In this document: one piece after another, positions 44,301 through 52,392 of the stretch
How the letters are laid out: each line of letters starts with the position of its first letter
How positions within the stretch are numbered: the stretch's first letter is position 1
DNA from: Fibrella aestuarina BUZ 2
GTDB lineage: Bacteria; Bacteroidota; Bacteroidia; Cytophagales; Spirosomataceae
Direction: 5' to 3'
Assembly (NCBI RefSeq): GCF_000331105.1
Contig: NC_020054.1
Span: 6,711,445 to 6,775,444 of the forward strand
Length of the DNA stretch: 64,000 nt
Notes under the pieces: generated by a model
The model's database searches: none
Seen by the model: the letters and a program-made list of their open reading frames with translations, nothing else
What the model was told of the DNA's origin: nothing
Made by a program: the position numbers and the translations under genes

Positions 44301-44461
44301 ACCTCGATGCGCAGGTTAGCTACAAGGTGAGCAGTCTGAAATCGTTGATCAAGATCGGCGCGACCAACATCGGCGGAACGCCTTACATTCAGGCTTATGG
44401 CAGCCCGGCGATTGGGTCGATGTATTATGTTGGCCTGACTTTTGACGAACTGATGCAATAA
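41399..44461 (+). CDS. TonB-dependent outer-membrane receptor with Ala/Gln/Val-rich insertion
   Basis: 1020 residues. Signal peptide (MLRHLHLKATLAGLFFLLTLTAAWAQ), carboxypeptidase-like domain (LSGRISDASGQPLPGVSLTVKG, about 28-115), plug (SINLRGFGATGNPRTVQMIDGMDN; VEILPGAASALYGPNAINGLV), and a barrel ending TFDELMQ. Residues ~695-780 form an unusual low-complexity loop rich in Ala, Gln and Val (for example ITQQVTAQVTGAVQQLVAAG), predicted helical and unlike the rest of the barrel. No SusD-like partner follows, so a peptide, siderophore or vitamin ligand is possible. Single gene with its own terminator-like hairpin. Confidence 0.9.
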   Translation: MLRHLHLKATLAGLFFLLTLTAAWAQTKLSGRISDASGQPLPGVSLTVKGRVSGTITDSRGNFSLTTNTPPPFVLLVTSVGFKGQELTVNSSNATFDIKLDEQPLLGQEVVVAASRVEETVLKSPVAVEKMDIRAIRETPAASFYDGLANYKGVDMAAQGLLFKSINLRGFGATGNPRTVQMIDGMDNSAPGLNFPIDNIVGMPELDVESVEILPGAASALYGPNAINGLVLMNSKSPFLYQGLSANVRGGVMSASNRTTANTPFYDGSIRYAKAFNNKLAFKINLSYIKADDWQATNYSNLNVAGAQTGINDPARGLGVAPNYDGVNTYGDEAQANILTVANSLISAGRLPASAAALFPNRSVSRTGFREIDMVDYNTKSFKFNGAVHYRLTEKAELVGQFNYGYGTTVYTGTGRYSLRGFSLSQAKVELRGSNYTLRAYTTQERSGDSYTAGLASVFMNEGIKPSTQWFGEFAGAFAQARGGGQSEEQAFVTARTFADNNPFASGFNNGVRPQAGTAAYQSLLDTYRNRPITQGGGAFLDKSNLYHAEGVYNLKDKIKFVDILLGANYRNYSLGSEGTLFADQVENRNGRISINEYGAFAQVGKNLFSNHLKLTGSLRYDKNQNFDGQFTPRVSAVGTFGEHNIRLSYQTGFRIPTTQNQYIDLLVPNARLIGGLPEFYNRYNLANSYPLTNVQAVGAAIEATRANPATEVQARAVITQQVTAQVTGAVQQLVAAGTVPASASAVVIQQQVAAALPAAISANVGNVTQLLAVSANYNNLKPYQRKPFKPERVANYEIGYRSVFGKKLFVDAYYYYSVYTDFIGNVILLQPKASVAPGLLEEKSGVFSGNTRQVYSLPANSSQDITASGWALGLNYALGQGYTINGNISNNKLNNFTASDEVQFAQFNTPAYRWNLGFTKRASNSSKIGFSVAFKHQDAFVWEAGFVQPSETGVPFFSNTIVPAINNLDAQVSYKVSSLKSLIKIGATNIGGTPYIQAYGSPAIGSMYYVGLTFDELMQ

Positions 44462-44473
44462 AATTTAGTGATC

Positions 44474-44541
44474 GGCTAAGGGCTGATTCTTACGGCTACG
44501 TATCCATAGGGCTATGTAACCGTATGGATCAGCCCTTAGTC
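44474..44541. terminator. Long hairpin after the TonB receptor
   Basis: The arms GGCTAAGGGCTGAT (from 44474) and ATCAGCCCTTAGTC (to 44541) extend inward by imperfect pairing through TACGTA and CTATGTAACC words. Probably terminates the receptor transcript. The remaining spacer to 44743 holds no gene. Confidence 0.6.
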
Positions 44542-44743
44542 ATTGATGATCAACCATTTTTCTCGTGACGCGCCGCTTTTCAGTTCGTCATAAAGCTGAA
44601 TGGGCGGCAAGCGGAGATCGAATGTCGATTACCCAGGATAAGTATGTAGCAATTTTAATCTCCGCCCAAAGCAGGGAAAATCGTACTGGCTTTCTTTTTG
44701 TTTTTCGAAGCTTGCAGCCTGATTACCATACGTCTTTATCCAT

Positions 44744-46765
44744 ATGAAAAAATCTATTTACACTCTGCTGCTGCTCTGTGCACTCCTGCCAACCGCAGGA
44801 CGGGCCCAGGTCACGCAAAAGTTTGCCTGGACAGCGCGGCTGCCTGCTCGACCCATTGCCATCGCCACCGACGCTGGGCGCGGCGCCTACGTGCTGCTGG
44901 AAGGCAATACCATTCTTCAGATCGACGCGCAGGGGCGCGAACGCTGGAAACAAACCTTTACCGATTGGCCAACGATCCGGCGCATCACGACGACGTCGAC
45001 CGGTCAACTCGTGATGGCGGGGCCCTTCACGGGGCAGTTCACCATCAGCGACTCCACGTATAAGCTCAACGAGGACTACGAAACCAGCACGTTTGTAGCC
45101 GCCCTCGACAGCAACCACGCCCAGCGCTGGACAACCTACATCATTACGCCCGACGGGCTGATGAGCCAACCCACCACCCTGGCGACCGACGCCAGCGGGG
45201 CCATTCTGGCCTTTGGGCGCCGCTCTGAAAGTGGGAATCCGTTTCTCTGCCGGTTTGATATGGACGGGCGTTTTCTGGGATCGCGCGTATATGGTGGTCC
45301 GGTGGTGCCGGCGCCCGACGCCGTAGCGATGGTAGCCAACTCGGAAGGGCAGGCGCTGCTGAGCATTACCGAACGCACCCGACAAAGTAGTTCGGGCGTC
45401 CTGACTAAAGTGACTGACGATTCGCTTTATTGGACGGCCTACATCGGCGAGAGCCTCGGCTCCGTGCCCGATCGCCGCTTCGATACCAACCCACTTGACC
45501 TGAGTGTCGATCGGCGCGGCAATACGGTCGTATTATCGAACTACACACTTACCGACCGGGCCGAAGGGCTGCGCGTCGAGCAGGGGCAGGCGCTGCTCCG
45601 CTACGACGCCAGCGGCAAGAACACCTGGTTGAAAACGGGCGTCGTCCGGCCCGATTCGGCCATGGCAACGGGCCTGGTTGTTGACCCGAGCGGGGCCTTT
45701 GTGGTCTTTGGCGGCTATGAAGGCGAGTACACGCCCGAAACCAACACGTACAGCAAAGCCGACTACATCAGCCTGGCCGGTTACTCGCCCGAAGGGAACT
45801 TGCGCTGGACCACCCGCCTCAACGCCAGCAGCGGCAATGATCACCTCGTCGACGTGGTTCGACTGAACAACGGCTCGCTGCTCCTGCTGGGTAGCACCAC
45901 CGGTACGTTGACGTCGTTGTCAGCCACAGGTACGTCAGAGACTCCGGCTTATTTCCTCACGAACTTCCAGCCGTTTGACCTGCAACCGACGACCGCTCAA
46001 TCGGTGGTGTTGTGCGCCAACGGCCAAACCACGTTACGGGGCAACTACGCTGGTTATTTTGAACAGCCGCTGACGCTTCAACTGTCCGACGCGACGGGCA
46101 GCTTTACCAACCCGCAGACGCTGGCCAACGTACCCATCGGGGTATCGGGCAGCCTGTTCTCGGTAACGAATTTCGCCGTGACGGTACCCGTTCCAGCGAG
46201 TGTGGCTGCCGGCACGTCGTATCAACTTCGGGCCGTATCATCGGTACCGGAGTATTTGGGCGCGACCATCACGGCTACGGTAGCCCAGGCGCCAGCCATT
46301 CCGATGGTGCAACAGGTGGGTGATGAGTTGCTGGCGTCGACCACAGGTACGTCAGGTGTGACCTATCAATGGTACACGAGCGGTCAGCAGCCCGTTTCGG
46401 GCGCAACCGGGGCGCGTTTCCGGCCCACGCAGCCGGGTGCTTATTACGCAGTCGCGATGGCAGGCGGTTGTCCGTCGCTCGCCTCCGAGGCGCTGCAATT
46501 CCTGTTGTTAGCCAACGAACCTACGGTTACGATCTCGGTCTATCCGAACCCGGTTTCTGACCGTCTGCTGGTTCAATGGCCCGCCGCCATCGCTACCAAC
46601 GGTCAGCTGGAGCTTACCGACCTGACCGGCCGGACGGTTCGGCAGCAGGCCCGCACCGGCGAGGTAACCGAACTGAATGTGCGCGACCTTACCACCGGCG
46701 TTTACCTCCTCAGCCTGCAAGCCGACGGCCAACCCCGTCAGGTGCATAAGGTGATGGTGAAGTAA
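44744..46765 (+). CDS. Secreted protein with type IX secretion C-terminal tail
   Basis: 673 residues. Signal peptide (MKKSIYTLLLLCALLPTAGRAQ), a large N-terminal region (~25-425) with beta-propeller-like units (ATDAGRGAYVLLEGN, ATDASGAILAFGRR, VDPSGAFVVFGGYEG, VVRLNNGSLLLLGSTTG), an Ig-like part (~430-590, with ATTGTSGVTYQWYTSGQQPV) and the T9SS sorting domain (TISVYPNPVSDRLLV...GVYLLSLQADGQ...KVMVK). It should be exported through the Por system and anchored or released at the surface. The function of the propeller-like part is unknown. Confidence 0.85.
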   Translation: MKKSIYTLLLLCALLPTAGRAQVTQKFAWTARLPARPIAIATDAGRGAYVLLEGNTILQIDAQGRERWKQTFTDWPTIRRITTTSTGQLVMAGPFTGQFTISDSTYKLNEDYETSTFVAALDSNHAQRWTTYIITPDGLMSQPTTLATDASGAILAFGRRSESGNPFLCRFDMDGRFLGSRVYGGPVVPAPDAVAMVANSEGQALLSITERTRQSSSGVLTKVTDDSLYWTAYIGESLGSVPDRRFDTNPLDLSVDRRGNTVVLSNYTLTDRAEGLRVEQGQALLRYDASGKNTWLKTGVVRPDSAMATGLVVDPSGAFVVFGGYEGEYTPETNTYSKADYISLAGYSPEGNLRWTTRLNASSGNDHLVDVVRLNNGSLLLLGSTTGTLTSLSATGTSETPAYFLTNFQPFDLQPTTAQSVVLCANGQTTLRGNYAGYFEQPLTLQLSDATGSFTNPQTLANVPIGVSGSLFSVTNFAVTVPVPASVAAGTSYQLRAVSSVPEYLGATITATVAQAPAIPMVQQVGDELLASTTGTSGVTYQWYTSGQQPVSGATGARFRPTQPGAYYAVAMAGGCPSLASEALQFLLLANEPTVTISVYPNPVSDRLLVQWPAAIATNGQLELTDLTGRTVRQQARTGEVTELNVRDLTTGVYLLSLQADGQPRQVHKVMVK

Positions 46766-46768
46766 AAA

Positions 46769-46847
46769 GACCTTCAACGTAAAACGGCCAAGTGGCTGAC
46801 GCGCTCTGTGAATGCGTCAGCCACTTGGCCGTTTTACGTTGAAGGTC
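46769..46847. terminator. Perfect 34-bp inverted repeat between convergent genes
   Basis: Arms 46769-46802 and 46814-46847 are exact reverse complements (beginning GACCTTCAACGTAAAACGG) with an 11-base loop. It fills almost all the space between the stops of the T9SS gene and purF. It is much longer than a normal terminator stem. Confidence 0.9.
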
Positions 46848-46850
46848 CTT

Positions 46851-48758
46851 CTAGTAGGCTCGTACTACCTTGCCTTCCATAAAGTTGACGAATGATTTGT
46901 TGACGACTTTGTTGCCGCCCGGCGTGGGGTAGTTACCCGTGAAGTACCAGTCGCCCGAGTGGTTGGGGCAAGCCTTGTGCAGATTCTCCACAGTCTGGTA
47001 GATCACCGCGACTTCGGCTTTCAGATCGACCTGATCGTTACGGCGGGGCGTGATGATGTCGGCCACTTTCCGCGAAATCTCGTCGTGCGTAAACGGTTCG
47101 AACAGCGCCTTCACGTAGTTCTCGGCAGTCGCGTTGCCCGTTTCAACGGCGGCAACGGCCTGCCCATAGACTTCGTCGACGATGTTGTTCAGGCCGCGTT
47201 CGTTGAGCAGTTGAAGCACCGCCCGGAACGCTACGAAATCCTTCACCTTCGACATATCGATGCCATAGCAGTCGGGGAAGCGGATCTGCGGCGCTGACGA
47301 AACGATCACGATTTTCTTCGGTTCCAGCCGGTCCAGCATGCGCAGGATACTCTTCTCCAGCGTCGTGCCGCGCACAATCGAGTCGTCGAGCACGACCAGT
47401 GTATCCACGCCTTTGCGCACCACCTCGTAGGTCGTGTCGTAGACGTTGGCCACCATTTCGTCGCGGTGGGTATCGTCAGTGATGAACGTGCGGAGCTTGA
47501 CGTCTTTAGATACCAGTTTTTCAATCCGCGGCCGGAACGACAGTACCCGCTCGAGGTCCTTCTCAAACAGAATACCGTCCATTATCGCCTTCTTGCGCTG
47601 CTTGAAGAGGTAATCTTCCAGCCCTTCAACCATACCAAAGAAGGCGGTTTCGGCCGTATTGGGAATGTAGCTGAAGACGGTGTTCTCCAGATCGTAATTC
47701 ACCTCTTCCAGAATCTGCGGCACCAGCAGGCGGCCCAGCATTTTCCGTTCGTTGTAAATATCGGGGTCAGTCGCGCGGGAAAAATAAATGCGCTCGAAGC
47801 TACACGACCGTTTTTCGATGGGTTCGATGAACTGGTATTCGTCGTACTCACCGTATTTGTCGACGATCAGCGCATGACCCGGCTTGATCTCCTGAATCTG
47901 GCTGTAATCGGCGTTAAAGGCCGTTTTGATGGCGGGTTTCTCCGAAGCCACCACGACCACCTCATCATCGGCGTAATAATAAGCAGGGCGGATACCGGCG
48001 GGGTCACGGGCCACAAACGACGCGCCGTAGCCCGTCATACCGACCATCGCATAACCACCGTCGAAATCACGGCACGAGCGGTGCAGTACCCGCTGAATAT
48101 CGATGTTATCCTCGATGATATCCGACAGATCGGGGTTTTCGTAGATACCCTTGAACCGGTCGAATACGCGCTGATTTTCTTCGTCGAGGAAGTGCCCGAT
48201 TTTCTCCATCACCGTTACGGTATCGACGAAGTCTTTCGGGTGCTGCCCAAGCGAGACCAGTTTATCAAACAACTGATCCACGTTGGTCATGTTGAAGTTA
48301 CCGGCCATCACGAGGTTACGGCTCCGCCAGTTGCTTTGCCGCAGCATGGGGTGGCAGTTCTCGATTTCGTTGGCTCCGTGGGTGCCGTAACGCAGGTGAC
48401 CCATCCAGACTTCGCCCGTGAAGGCTACGTTTTCCTGAAGCCACTTAGCATCGCGGGCATTTTCCTTGTTTTTTTTGAGGGCCTTGGCAAACTTCTTATT
48501 GATCTTGCCAAAGACGTCGGCCACCGGCTGATGATCGACGGAGCGGTAACGGCTGATGTAGCGATGACCGGGGGGTACGTCGAGCTTGATGTTGGCAACC
48601 CCGGCCCCATCCTGGCCCCGGTTTACCTGTTTTTCCATCAACAGCATCAGCTTGTTGACCGCGTAAAGGGGCGTACCATACTTATCGATGTAGTATTGAT
48701 ACGGTTTACGAAGACGCAGCAGCACGATGCCGCACTCGTGTTTAATAGCGTCGCTCAT
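46851..48758 (-). CDS. purF: Amidophosphoribosyltransferase, long Bacteroidota form
   Basis: 635 residues; first step of purine synthesis (PRPP plus glutamine to phosphoribosylamine). The start at ATG 48758 (MSDAIKHECGIVLL) puts the nucleophile Cys at residue 9 behind a short propeptide that must be cut off. The Ntn-hydrolase part has NRGQDGAGVANI (RGQESAG in the classical enzyme) and HLRYGTHGANEIENCHP; the PRTase part has TLVVLDDSIVRGTTLEKSI and APQIRFPDCYGIDM. The ~150 extra residues relative to the classical enzyme are typical for this phylum. The upstream frame to 48899 is rejected. Confidence 0.9.
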   Translation of the reverse strand: MSDAIKHECGIVLLRLRKPYQYYIDKYGTPLYAVNKLMLLMEKQVNRGQDGAGVANIKLDVPPGHRYISRYRSVDHQPVADVFGKINKKFAKALKKNKENARDAKWLQENVAFTGEVWMGHLRYGTHGANEIENCHPMLRQSNWRSRNLVMAGNFNMTNVDQLFDKLVSLGQHPKDFVDTVTVMEKIGHFLDEENQRVFDRFKGIYENPDLSDIIEDNIDIQRVLHRSCRDFDGGYAMVGMTGYGASFVARDPAGIRPAYYYADDEVVVVASEKPAIKTAFNADYSQIQEIKPGHALIVDKYGEYDEYQFIEPIEKRSCSFERIYFSRATDPDIYNERKMLGRLLVPQILEEVNYDLENTVFSYIPNTAETAFFGMVEGLEDYLFKQRKKAIMDGILFEKDLERVLSFRPRIEKLVSKDVKLRTFITDDTHRDEMVANVYDTTYEVVRKGVDTLVVLDDSIVRGTTLEKSILRMLDRLEPKKIVIVSSAPQIRFPDCYGIDMSKVKDFVAFRAVLQLLNERGLNNIVDEVYGQAVAAVETGNATAENYVKALFEPFTHDEISRKVADIITPRRNDQVDLKAEVAVIYQTVENLHKACPNHSGDWYFTGNYPTPGGNKVVNKSFVNFMEGKVVRAY

Positions 48759-49015
48759 GGAAGCGTTACCTGGTTTGGCACCGGCGCGAACCAGCGCAGT
48801 TGGACTCAGTTCGTTGTATGAGGGTAACACCACGCCCCGTCGGAAACGTTCGGTGTACAGACACACAAAAGTACAGAGTTTCTGAGTCGGGGTGGCCAAA
48901 CCACCGGACGATACCCCTTACTTTAATCGGATGTAACCATACCATTGCGGTGTGTGGCAGACGTGTGACTAGGTGGTAAAAAGCTGACGCGCGGCTACAC
49001 ATTCGCCTGCGATAA

Positions 49016-50032
49016 CTACGCTGCTCTACCTAACAAATACCCCGCTTCCCGGAACCAGGCGTAGGCTTCTTCGATCGCCTGCCGGATGTGCGTCTGTGGT
49101 AATTTCAATTCATCGATAGCCTTTTGCGACGAAAAATAATGGCCGTCGTTGGCAATGAGCGTCATGGGTACGTTCACCAGACCGGGCCGACCCGTCAACC
49201 GGGCTTTCCAGTCGGAAAAACGGCCGTACCAGTGGGCAACATTGGGTGGCAATTCAAACCGCGGCGGACGTACCCCAGCAACCTCGGCCATGAGCGTGAA
49301 CGCCTCTCGGTAGGTCAGGTTTTCGTGCCCCAGGATGTACGACTGCCCAATGCGGCCCATCGTCAGGGCGTTGACGGTAGCCACCGCTGCATCCCGGACG
49401 TGGACGTAGTTTTTGCCCCCCACCGGATAGCCGGGTACGTTCCGTTTGGCAATCGCCAGTAGCATCGCACCCGACGTGGGCTTGACATCGAGCGGCCCGA
49501 GTAGAAACGACGGATGCACCGACAACGCCGGTACGTCGTGGTTATGGGCGGCATCGCGCACCAGTTGCGTGGCTGCCACTTTGCTATCCATGTAATCGAG
49601 GCCGTAGACCGCGCCCGTGTAGGGCAGTTTCTCGGTGCCGGGCTGCTCCTTCGTGCCGAAGCCAAAGACATTGGCCGTACCGACATAGACTAGCCGACGT
49701 AGGTTCTCAGCCCGCACGGCGGCAATCACGTTTTCGGTGCCGGTTTTGTTAACCGCCCAGATGTCGGCGCTACGAGCCGGGTTGACCTGCGTGTTGGCCG
49801 CTACGTGAATAACGGCGGCGCACCCTTTGGCGGCACGGCGCAGATCGGGGGCGTTGAGGATGTCGCCCTCGGCAAACTCGATGGGTAGGGAACTGGCTCC
49901 ACTCAGCAGCGCCTTACGGTCGCTGCCCGGCCGCACAAACGCCCGGACGTGGTAATTCCGGGCCAATAATTCACGCGCCACGTGGCTCCCCAAAAAGCCG
50001 TTAGCGCCCGTTAACAGAATAGTAGCTGGCAT
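49016..50032 (-). CDS. NAD(P)-dependent reductase of the dihydroflavonol-4-reductase-like SDR type
   Basis: 338 residues from ATG 50032 (MPATILLTGANGFLGSHVARELLARNY). The cofactor loop TGANGFLGSH, the Tyr-x3-Lys pair YMDSK (about residue 150) and the substrate-side HPSFLLGPLDVKPTSGAMLL are visible. Extended SDR enzymes of this kind act on sterols, flavonoid-like or terpenoid alcohols, or acyl groups; the bacterial substrate is unknown. Divergent from the cassette-like array. Confidence 0.82.
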   Translation of the reverse strand: MPATILLTGANGFLGSHVARELLARNYHVRAFVRPGSDRKALLSGASSLPIEFAEGDILNAPDLRRAAKGCAAVIHVAANTQVNPARSADIWAVNKTGTENVIAAVRAENLRRLVYVGTANVFGFGTKEQPGTEKLPYTGAVYGLDYMDSKVAATQLVRDAAHNHDVPALSVHPSFLLGPLDVKPTSGAMLLAIAKRNVPGYPVGGKNYVHVRDAAVATVNALTMGRIGQSYILGHENLTYREAFTLMAEVAGVRPPRFELPPNVAHWYGRFSDWKARLTGRPGLVNVPMTLIANDGHYFSSQKAIDELKLPQTHIRQAIEEAYAWFREAGYLLGRAA

Positions 50033-50231
50033 AGACCACAAAGGACGCAAACCACCCGCAACCTCGCTACCTACGCTTAATAAATAGCAAGGTTCTGCTT
50101 TACAGCTTTTGTATTCATTTAATTAGCTTGACATGCGTACCCGAAGAAGCATAGCAATCAATCCCGGCACCTAATATCAATACACTCACAATCAGTAACT
50201 TACTATTAATCGACTTTACGCTCTTTATTAT

Positions 50232-50238
50232 GTTGGGT
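50232..50238 (+). other. Lone GTTGGGT core at the left edge of the cassette-like array
   Basis: The heptamer matches GTTRRRY and equals the right-hand cores of the repeat elements at 51059 and 51612, but no left partner (RYYYAAC) lies before it. It marks the switch from the normal chromosome to AT-rich DNA, as an attI-like or first-junction site would (inference). Confidence 0.5.
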
Positions 50239-50320
50239 GAAGGGTCCAAGCTGCTGTTCGTATCTCAGCATATGACGACAGACAGCGCGGGTCACAGGGC
50301 AGGTTTTAGGCTTTCATTTC

Positions 50321-50402
50321 GGGGCCACCTGCGACAATTGGTACGTCTCGGTTTGGTAGGTCTTTTTTCGAGTCGGGCGGGCCACTTGTCGCAGGTGGCC
50401 CC
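50321..50402. repeat. 17-bp perfect inverted repeat in the first cassette leader
   Basis: GGGGCCACCTGCGACAA at 50321-50337 and its exact complement at 50386-50402, separated by 48 bases, just upstream of the 50425 start. Confidence 0.85.
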
Positions 50403-50424
50403 AGTTGGGGATATTTGTAATTGC

Positions 50425-50943
50425 ATGAATAAGCTGTCATCGTACTATAAACCGCAAGAACTAAAATGGTTTGACATCATCGGTTGGTATCAAATTATTG
50501 GTGGTTCAACCGGAATTGTGTGGCTGTTATGGGCTTTGACCCAAAGCACCAATCTTTTATTATGGCTGGCCATTGCGCTCGGTTTAGGACTAAACAGTTT
50601 TTCGATATACGCAGGCAGGCAACTGTTGAAGAACCGTGATTTTGGGCCAACTTACCTCATTCAGGCGATTCAGATTTTAAGCTTTATTGGATTGGGCTTG
50701 ACTTATCAGGTTGTTATTGGCTTAGCCTTAGGCGCGGGCTTCGAATGGATTGAGAATGCTGATATAGTTGCTAATTTCAAAATTTTATCCCTTTATGAAT
50801 TTAAGTACAGTCCTGCCCAGACAGACAAGATTCGGGTCGTAATCAATTTTATTCCTGTGTTCATTATCAACTATTTAATAAAGCGGAAGGAAGAAGCAGA
50901 AGATAGAAAGCGTTTAGCTGAGTACTCGTCGGCAAACGTTTAA
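50425..50943 (+). CDS. Cassette gene 1: small membrane protein, unknown
   Basis: 172 residues from ATG 50425 (MNKLSSYYKPQELKWFDIIGW); the frame is open back to 50230 but that part covers the junction core and an inverted repeat. About four hydrophobic segments (34-50, 52-70, 85-110, 145-160) and a charged C-terminal tail (KRKEEAEDRKRLAEY). Visibly AT-rich codon use compared with flanking genes. No family recognised. First of four genes in an attC-like array. Confidence 0.7.
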   Translation: MNKLSSYYKPQELKWFDIIGWYQIIGGSTGIVWLLWALTQSTNLLLWLAIALGLGLNSFSIYAGRQLLKNRDFGPTYLIQAIQILSFIGLGLTYQVVIGLALGAGFEWIENADIVANFKILSLYEFKYSPAQTDKIRVVINFIPVFIINYLIKRKEEAEDRKRLAEYSSANV

Positions 50944-51002
50944 ATCGCTCCGCGTGTGTCGCTCTTCGGCGACAGGCAGCGCGTCCCGTGTTCGGGCCGA
51001 CA

Positions 51003-51065
51003 GCCCAACCGGGCGTGTGTGTAAAGGTTCGCTACGCTCACCATCACCACACGCGGTCGTTGGGT
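51003..51065 (+). repeat. attC-like element A
   Basis: Left core GCCCAAC (51003-51009, fits RYYYAAC) and right core GTTGGGT (51059-51065, fits GTTRRRY) are complementary. Inside are GTGTAAAGG (51019-51027) and CACCATCA (51039-51046). GACAGGCAGCGCGTCCCGTG precedes it at 50971-50990. A 63-base imperfect hairpin with unpaired bases, as in integron attC sites. Confidence 0.6.
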
Positions 51066-51236
51066 GCGGGTTCATAATGGGAGTTCAAGGTGGGTTACTC
51101 GCGACAGTGGAGCCGCCCCGACAGGCAAGTTTAGGCTCATTTGCCCGATTCCGGTCGACAGATTGCACGGCTCGACAGGTTAGCTTTGGGCTCGTTTTGC
51201 GGCTTAGGTTGACACAAGAAATTAGAGCAGTTGATA

Positions 51237-51455
51237 ATGAAAAAAATAAGTAAACCGATACTGATTCTTATCATAGTTGAGCTTGCTTTGTTAGCCTATT
51301 ACTTTTACCAACAGCCTCTTTGTGAGCCATGTTTATCGAACACAGATTGTCCGCCCTGTAGAAGTAATGAACAAATTGGAGCAATCTGGGTGGGAATTTT
51401 TATTGGGGTCCTTGCAGTAGGTTATTTATTTTTAGTTCGTCGACATACAAAGTGA
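51237..51455 (+). CDS. Cassette gene 2: short double-helix membrane protein, unknown
   Basis: 72 residues from ATG 51237 (MKKISKPILILIIVELALLAY). Two hydrophobic helices flank a Cys-rich loop (CEPCLSNTDCPPC, a CxxC...CxxC arrangement) that would face the periplasm and could form disulphides or bind metal (inference). Basic C-terminal RRHTK. AT-rich; preceded by a leader with repeated GACAG words. No recognised family. Confidence 0.65.
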   Translation: MKKISKPILILIIVELALLAYYFYQQPLCEPCLSNTDCPPCRSNEQIGAIWVGIFIGVLAVGYLFLVRRHTK

Positions 51456-51533
51456 CAGAATGTGATTGCCCTTTTTGGTTCCGCGTGGGGTTGCTTCCCG
51501 TTGACAGGCAGCACGTCCCGTGGGCAAGGAGCA

Positions 51534-51618
51534 GCCCAACATGATGAGTGTGTAAAGGTGCAGGTACCTGTGTTCAGGTAGCTAATTCACTCACCATCAA
51601 CATCTGCGGGCGTTGGGT
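51534..51618 (+). repeat. attC-like element B
   Basis: Left core GCCCAAC (51534-51540), right core GTTGGGT (51612-51618), with GTGTAAAGG at 51550-51558 and CACCATCA at 51592-51599. TGATGAGTG on the left can pair with CACT...CATCA on the right leaving a 3-base bulge. GACAGGCAGCACGTCCCGTG precedes it. 85 bases long. Confidence 0.6.
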
Positions 51619-51848
51619 GACCCGTCTAAGTAAGCGGGTATGCCACGTAACGGGTGACAGAATAACGAGTTGATAGCGAACATTCTTTATTGGTTCGCCA
51701 CGTACTTGTTGACAGTTTAGTCACCGTTCGACAGCACGATTTTTATGGTGTTTGACATCTGCTTGGACAGGTCGGTCACTGCTGGACAGAACGAAAAAAT
51801 GCGTTTGGGGCACGGGAGGGACTATCCTGATAAATTAGTTTTAGAAAT

Positions 51849-52250
51849 ATGGACAAGAGGGCTTTTGAAACTTTAAACCAATACCTTGAAAGAGTGCCAG
51901 CCATTGAAAAACCGATCGCCTTTGGCTCAGACGACAAGGAATTTTGGTGGGTAAAATTTAGTATCGACATTACCCACAAATTGGCTTGGCAAGCCGTCCA
52001 AGAAATTGGTTTTGTCTGTAATTATTTGTCTGTCAGTGAACGCTTACCCACCGTGTTTTATCCAGTTTCACCACCGCCTTACCTAAACGGTGGACCGAAA
52101 GACTACTTGTCATGGGTAATTGAAACAAAAGATAAGGATTTTAAACCGGGTACGCTGATGAAATGGTTGGAGGGGCGTCTTCCTCAGCCCGTTGACGACT
52201 TAACACAGTGGGTATCTGGCGAAGCAGAGGAAGGTGATGAAGATGATTAA
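51849..52250 (+). CDS. Cassette gene 3: small cytosolic protein, unknown
   Basis: 133 residues (MDKRAFETLNQYLERVPAIEKP), soluble and acidic, with a WWVKFSIDITHKLAWQAVQEIG helix-strand region, a proline-rich middle (YPVSPPPYLNGG) and a very acidic end (GEAEEGDEDD). It resembles small uncharacterised proteins of Bacteroidota but I cannot name a family. The 393-base gap before it contains element B and a leader with five GACAG words. AT-rich. Confidence 0.65.
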   Translation: MDKRAFETLNQYLERVPAIEKPIAFGSDDKEFWWVKFSIDITHKLAWQAVQEIGFVCNYLSVSERLPTVFYPVSPPPYLNGGPKDYLSWVIETKDKDFKPGTLMKWLEGRLPQPVDDLTQWVSGEAEEGDEDD

Positions 52251-52309
52251 ACTTACCGCTCTGTGGGGGCCACTTACCCCGCACAGGAAAACGGCTGGAT
52301 AGGCCAGCG

Positions 52310-52392
52310 CGGCAACCCTACGCAGGCGAAGGTGTAACGTACCTGATTGTGGCTTATCTTATTTCCACCATCAGCCTTTTCGTTCGTTGGTG
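52310..52392 (+). repeat. attC-like element C, degenerate
   Basis: The inner boxes GTGTAACG (52332-52339) and CACCATCA (52366-52373) are conserved and in the same order, but the left core is worn (CGGCAAC, 4 of 7) and the right core is shortened (CGTTGGTGC in place of CGTTGGGTGC, at 52385-52393). Placed after gene 3 exactly where A and B lie after genes 1 and 2. Confidence 0.45.

Noticed and set aside
41399..44461. SusC/SusD polysaccharide-use locus
   Set aside because: No SusD-like gene follows, and no glycoside hydrolase is present nearby.
50230..50424. Longer start for cassette gene 1 at 50230
   Set aside because: The extension reads across the GTTGGGT junction and a perfect inverted repeat; the peptide is basic and low in structure, whereas MNKLSSYY at 50425 starts a typical membrane protein.
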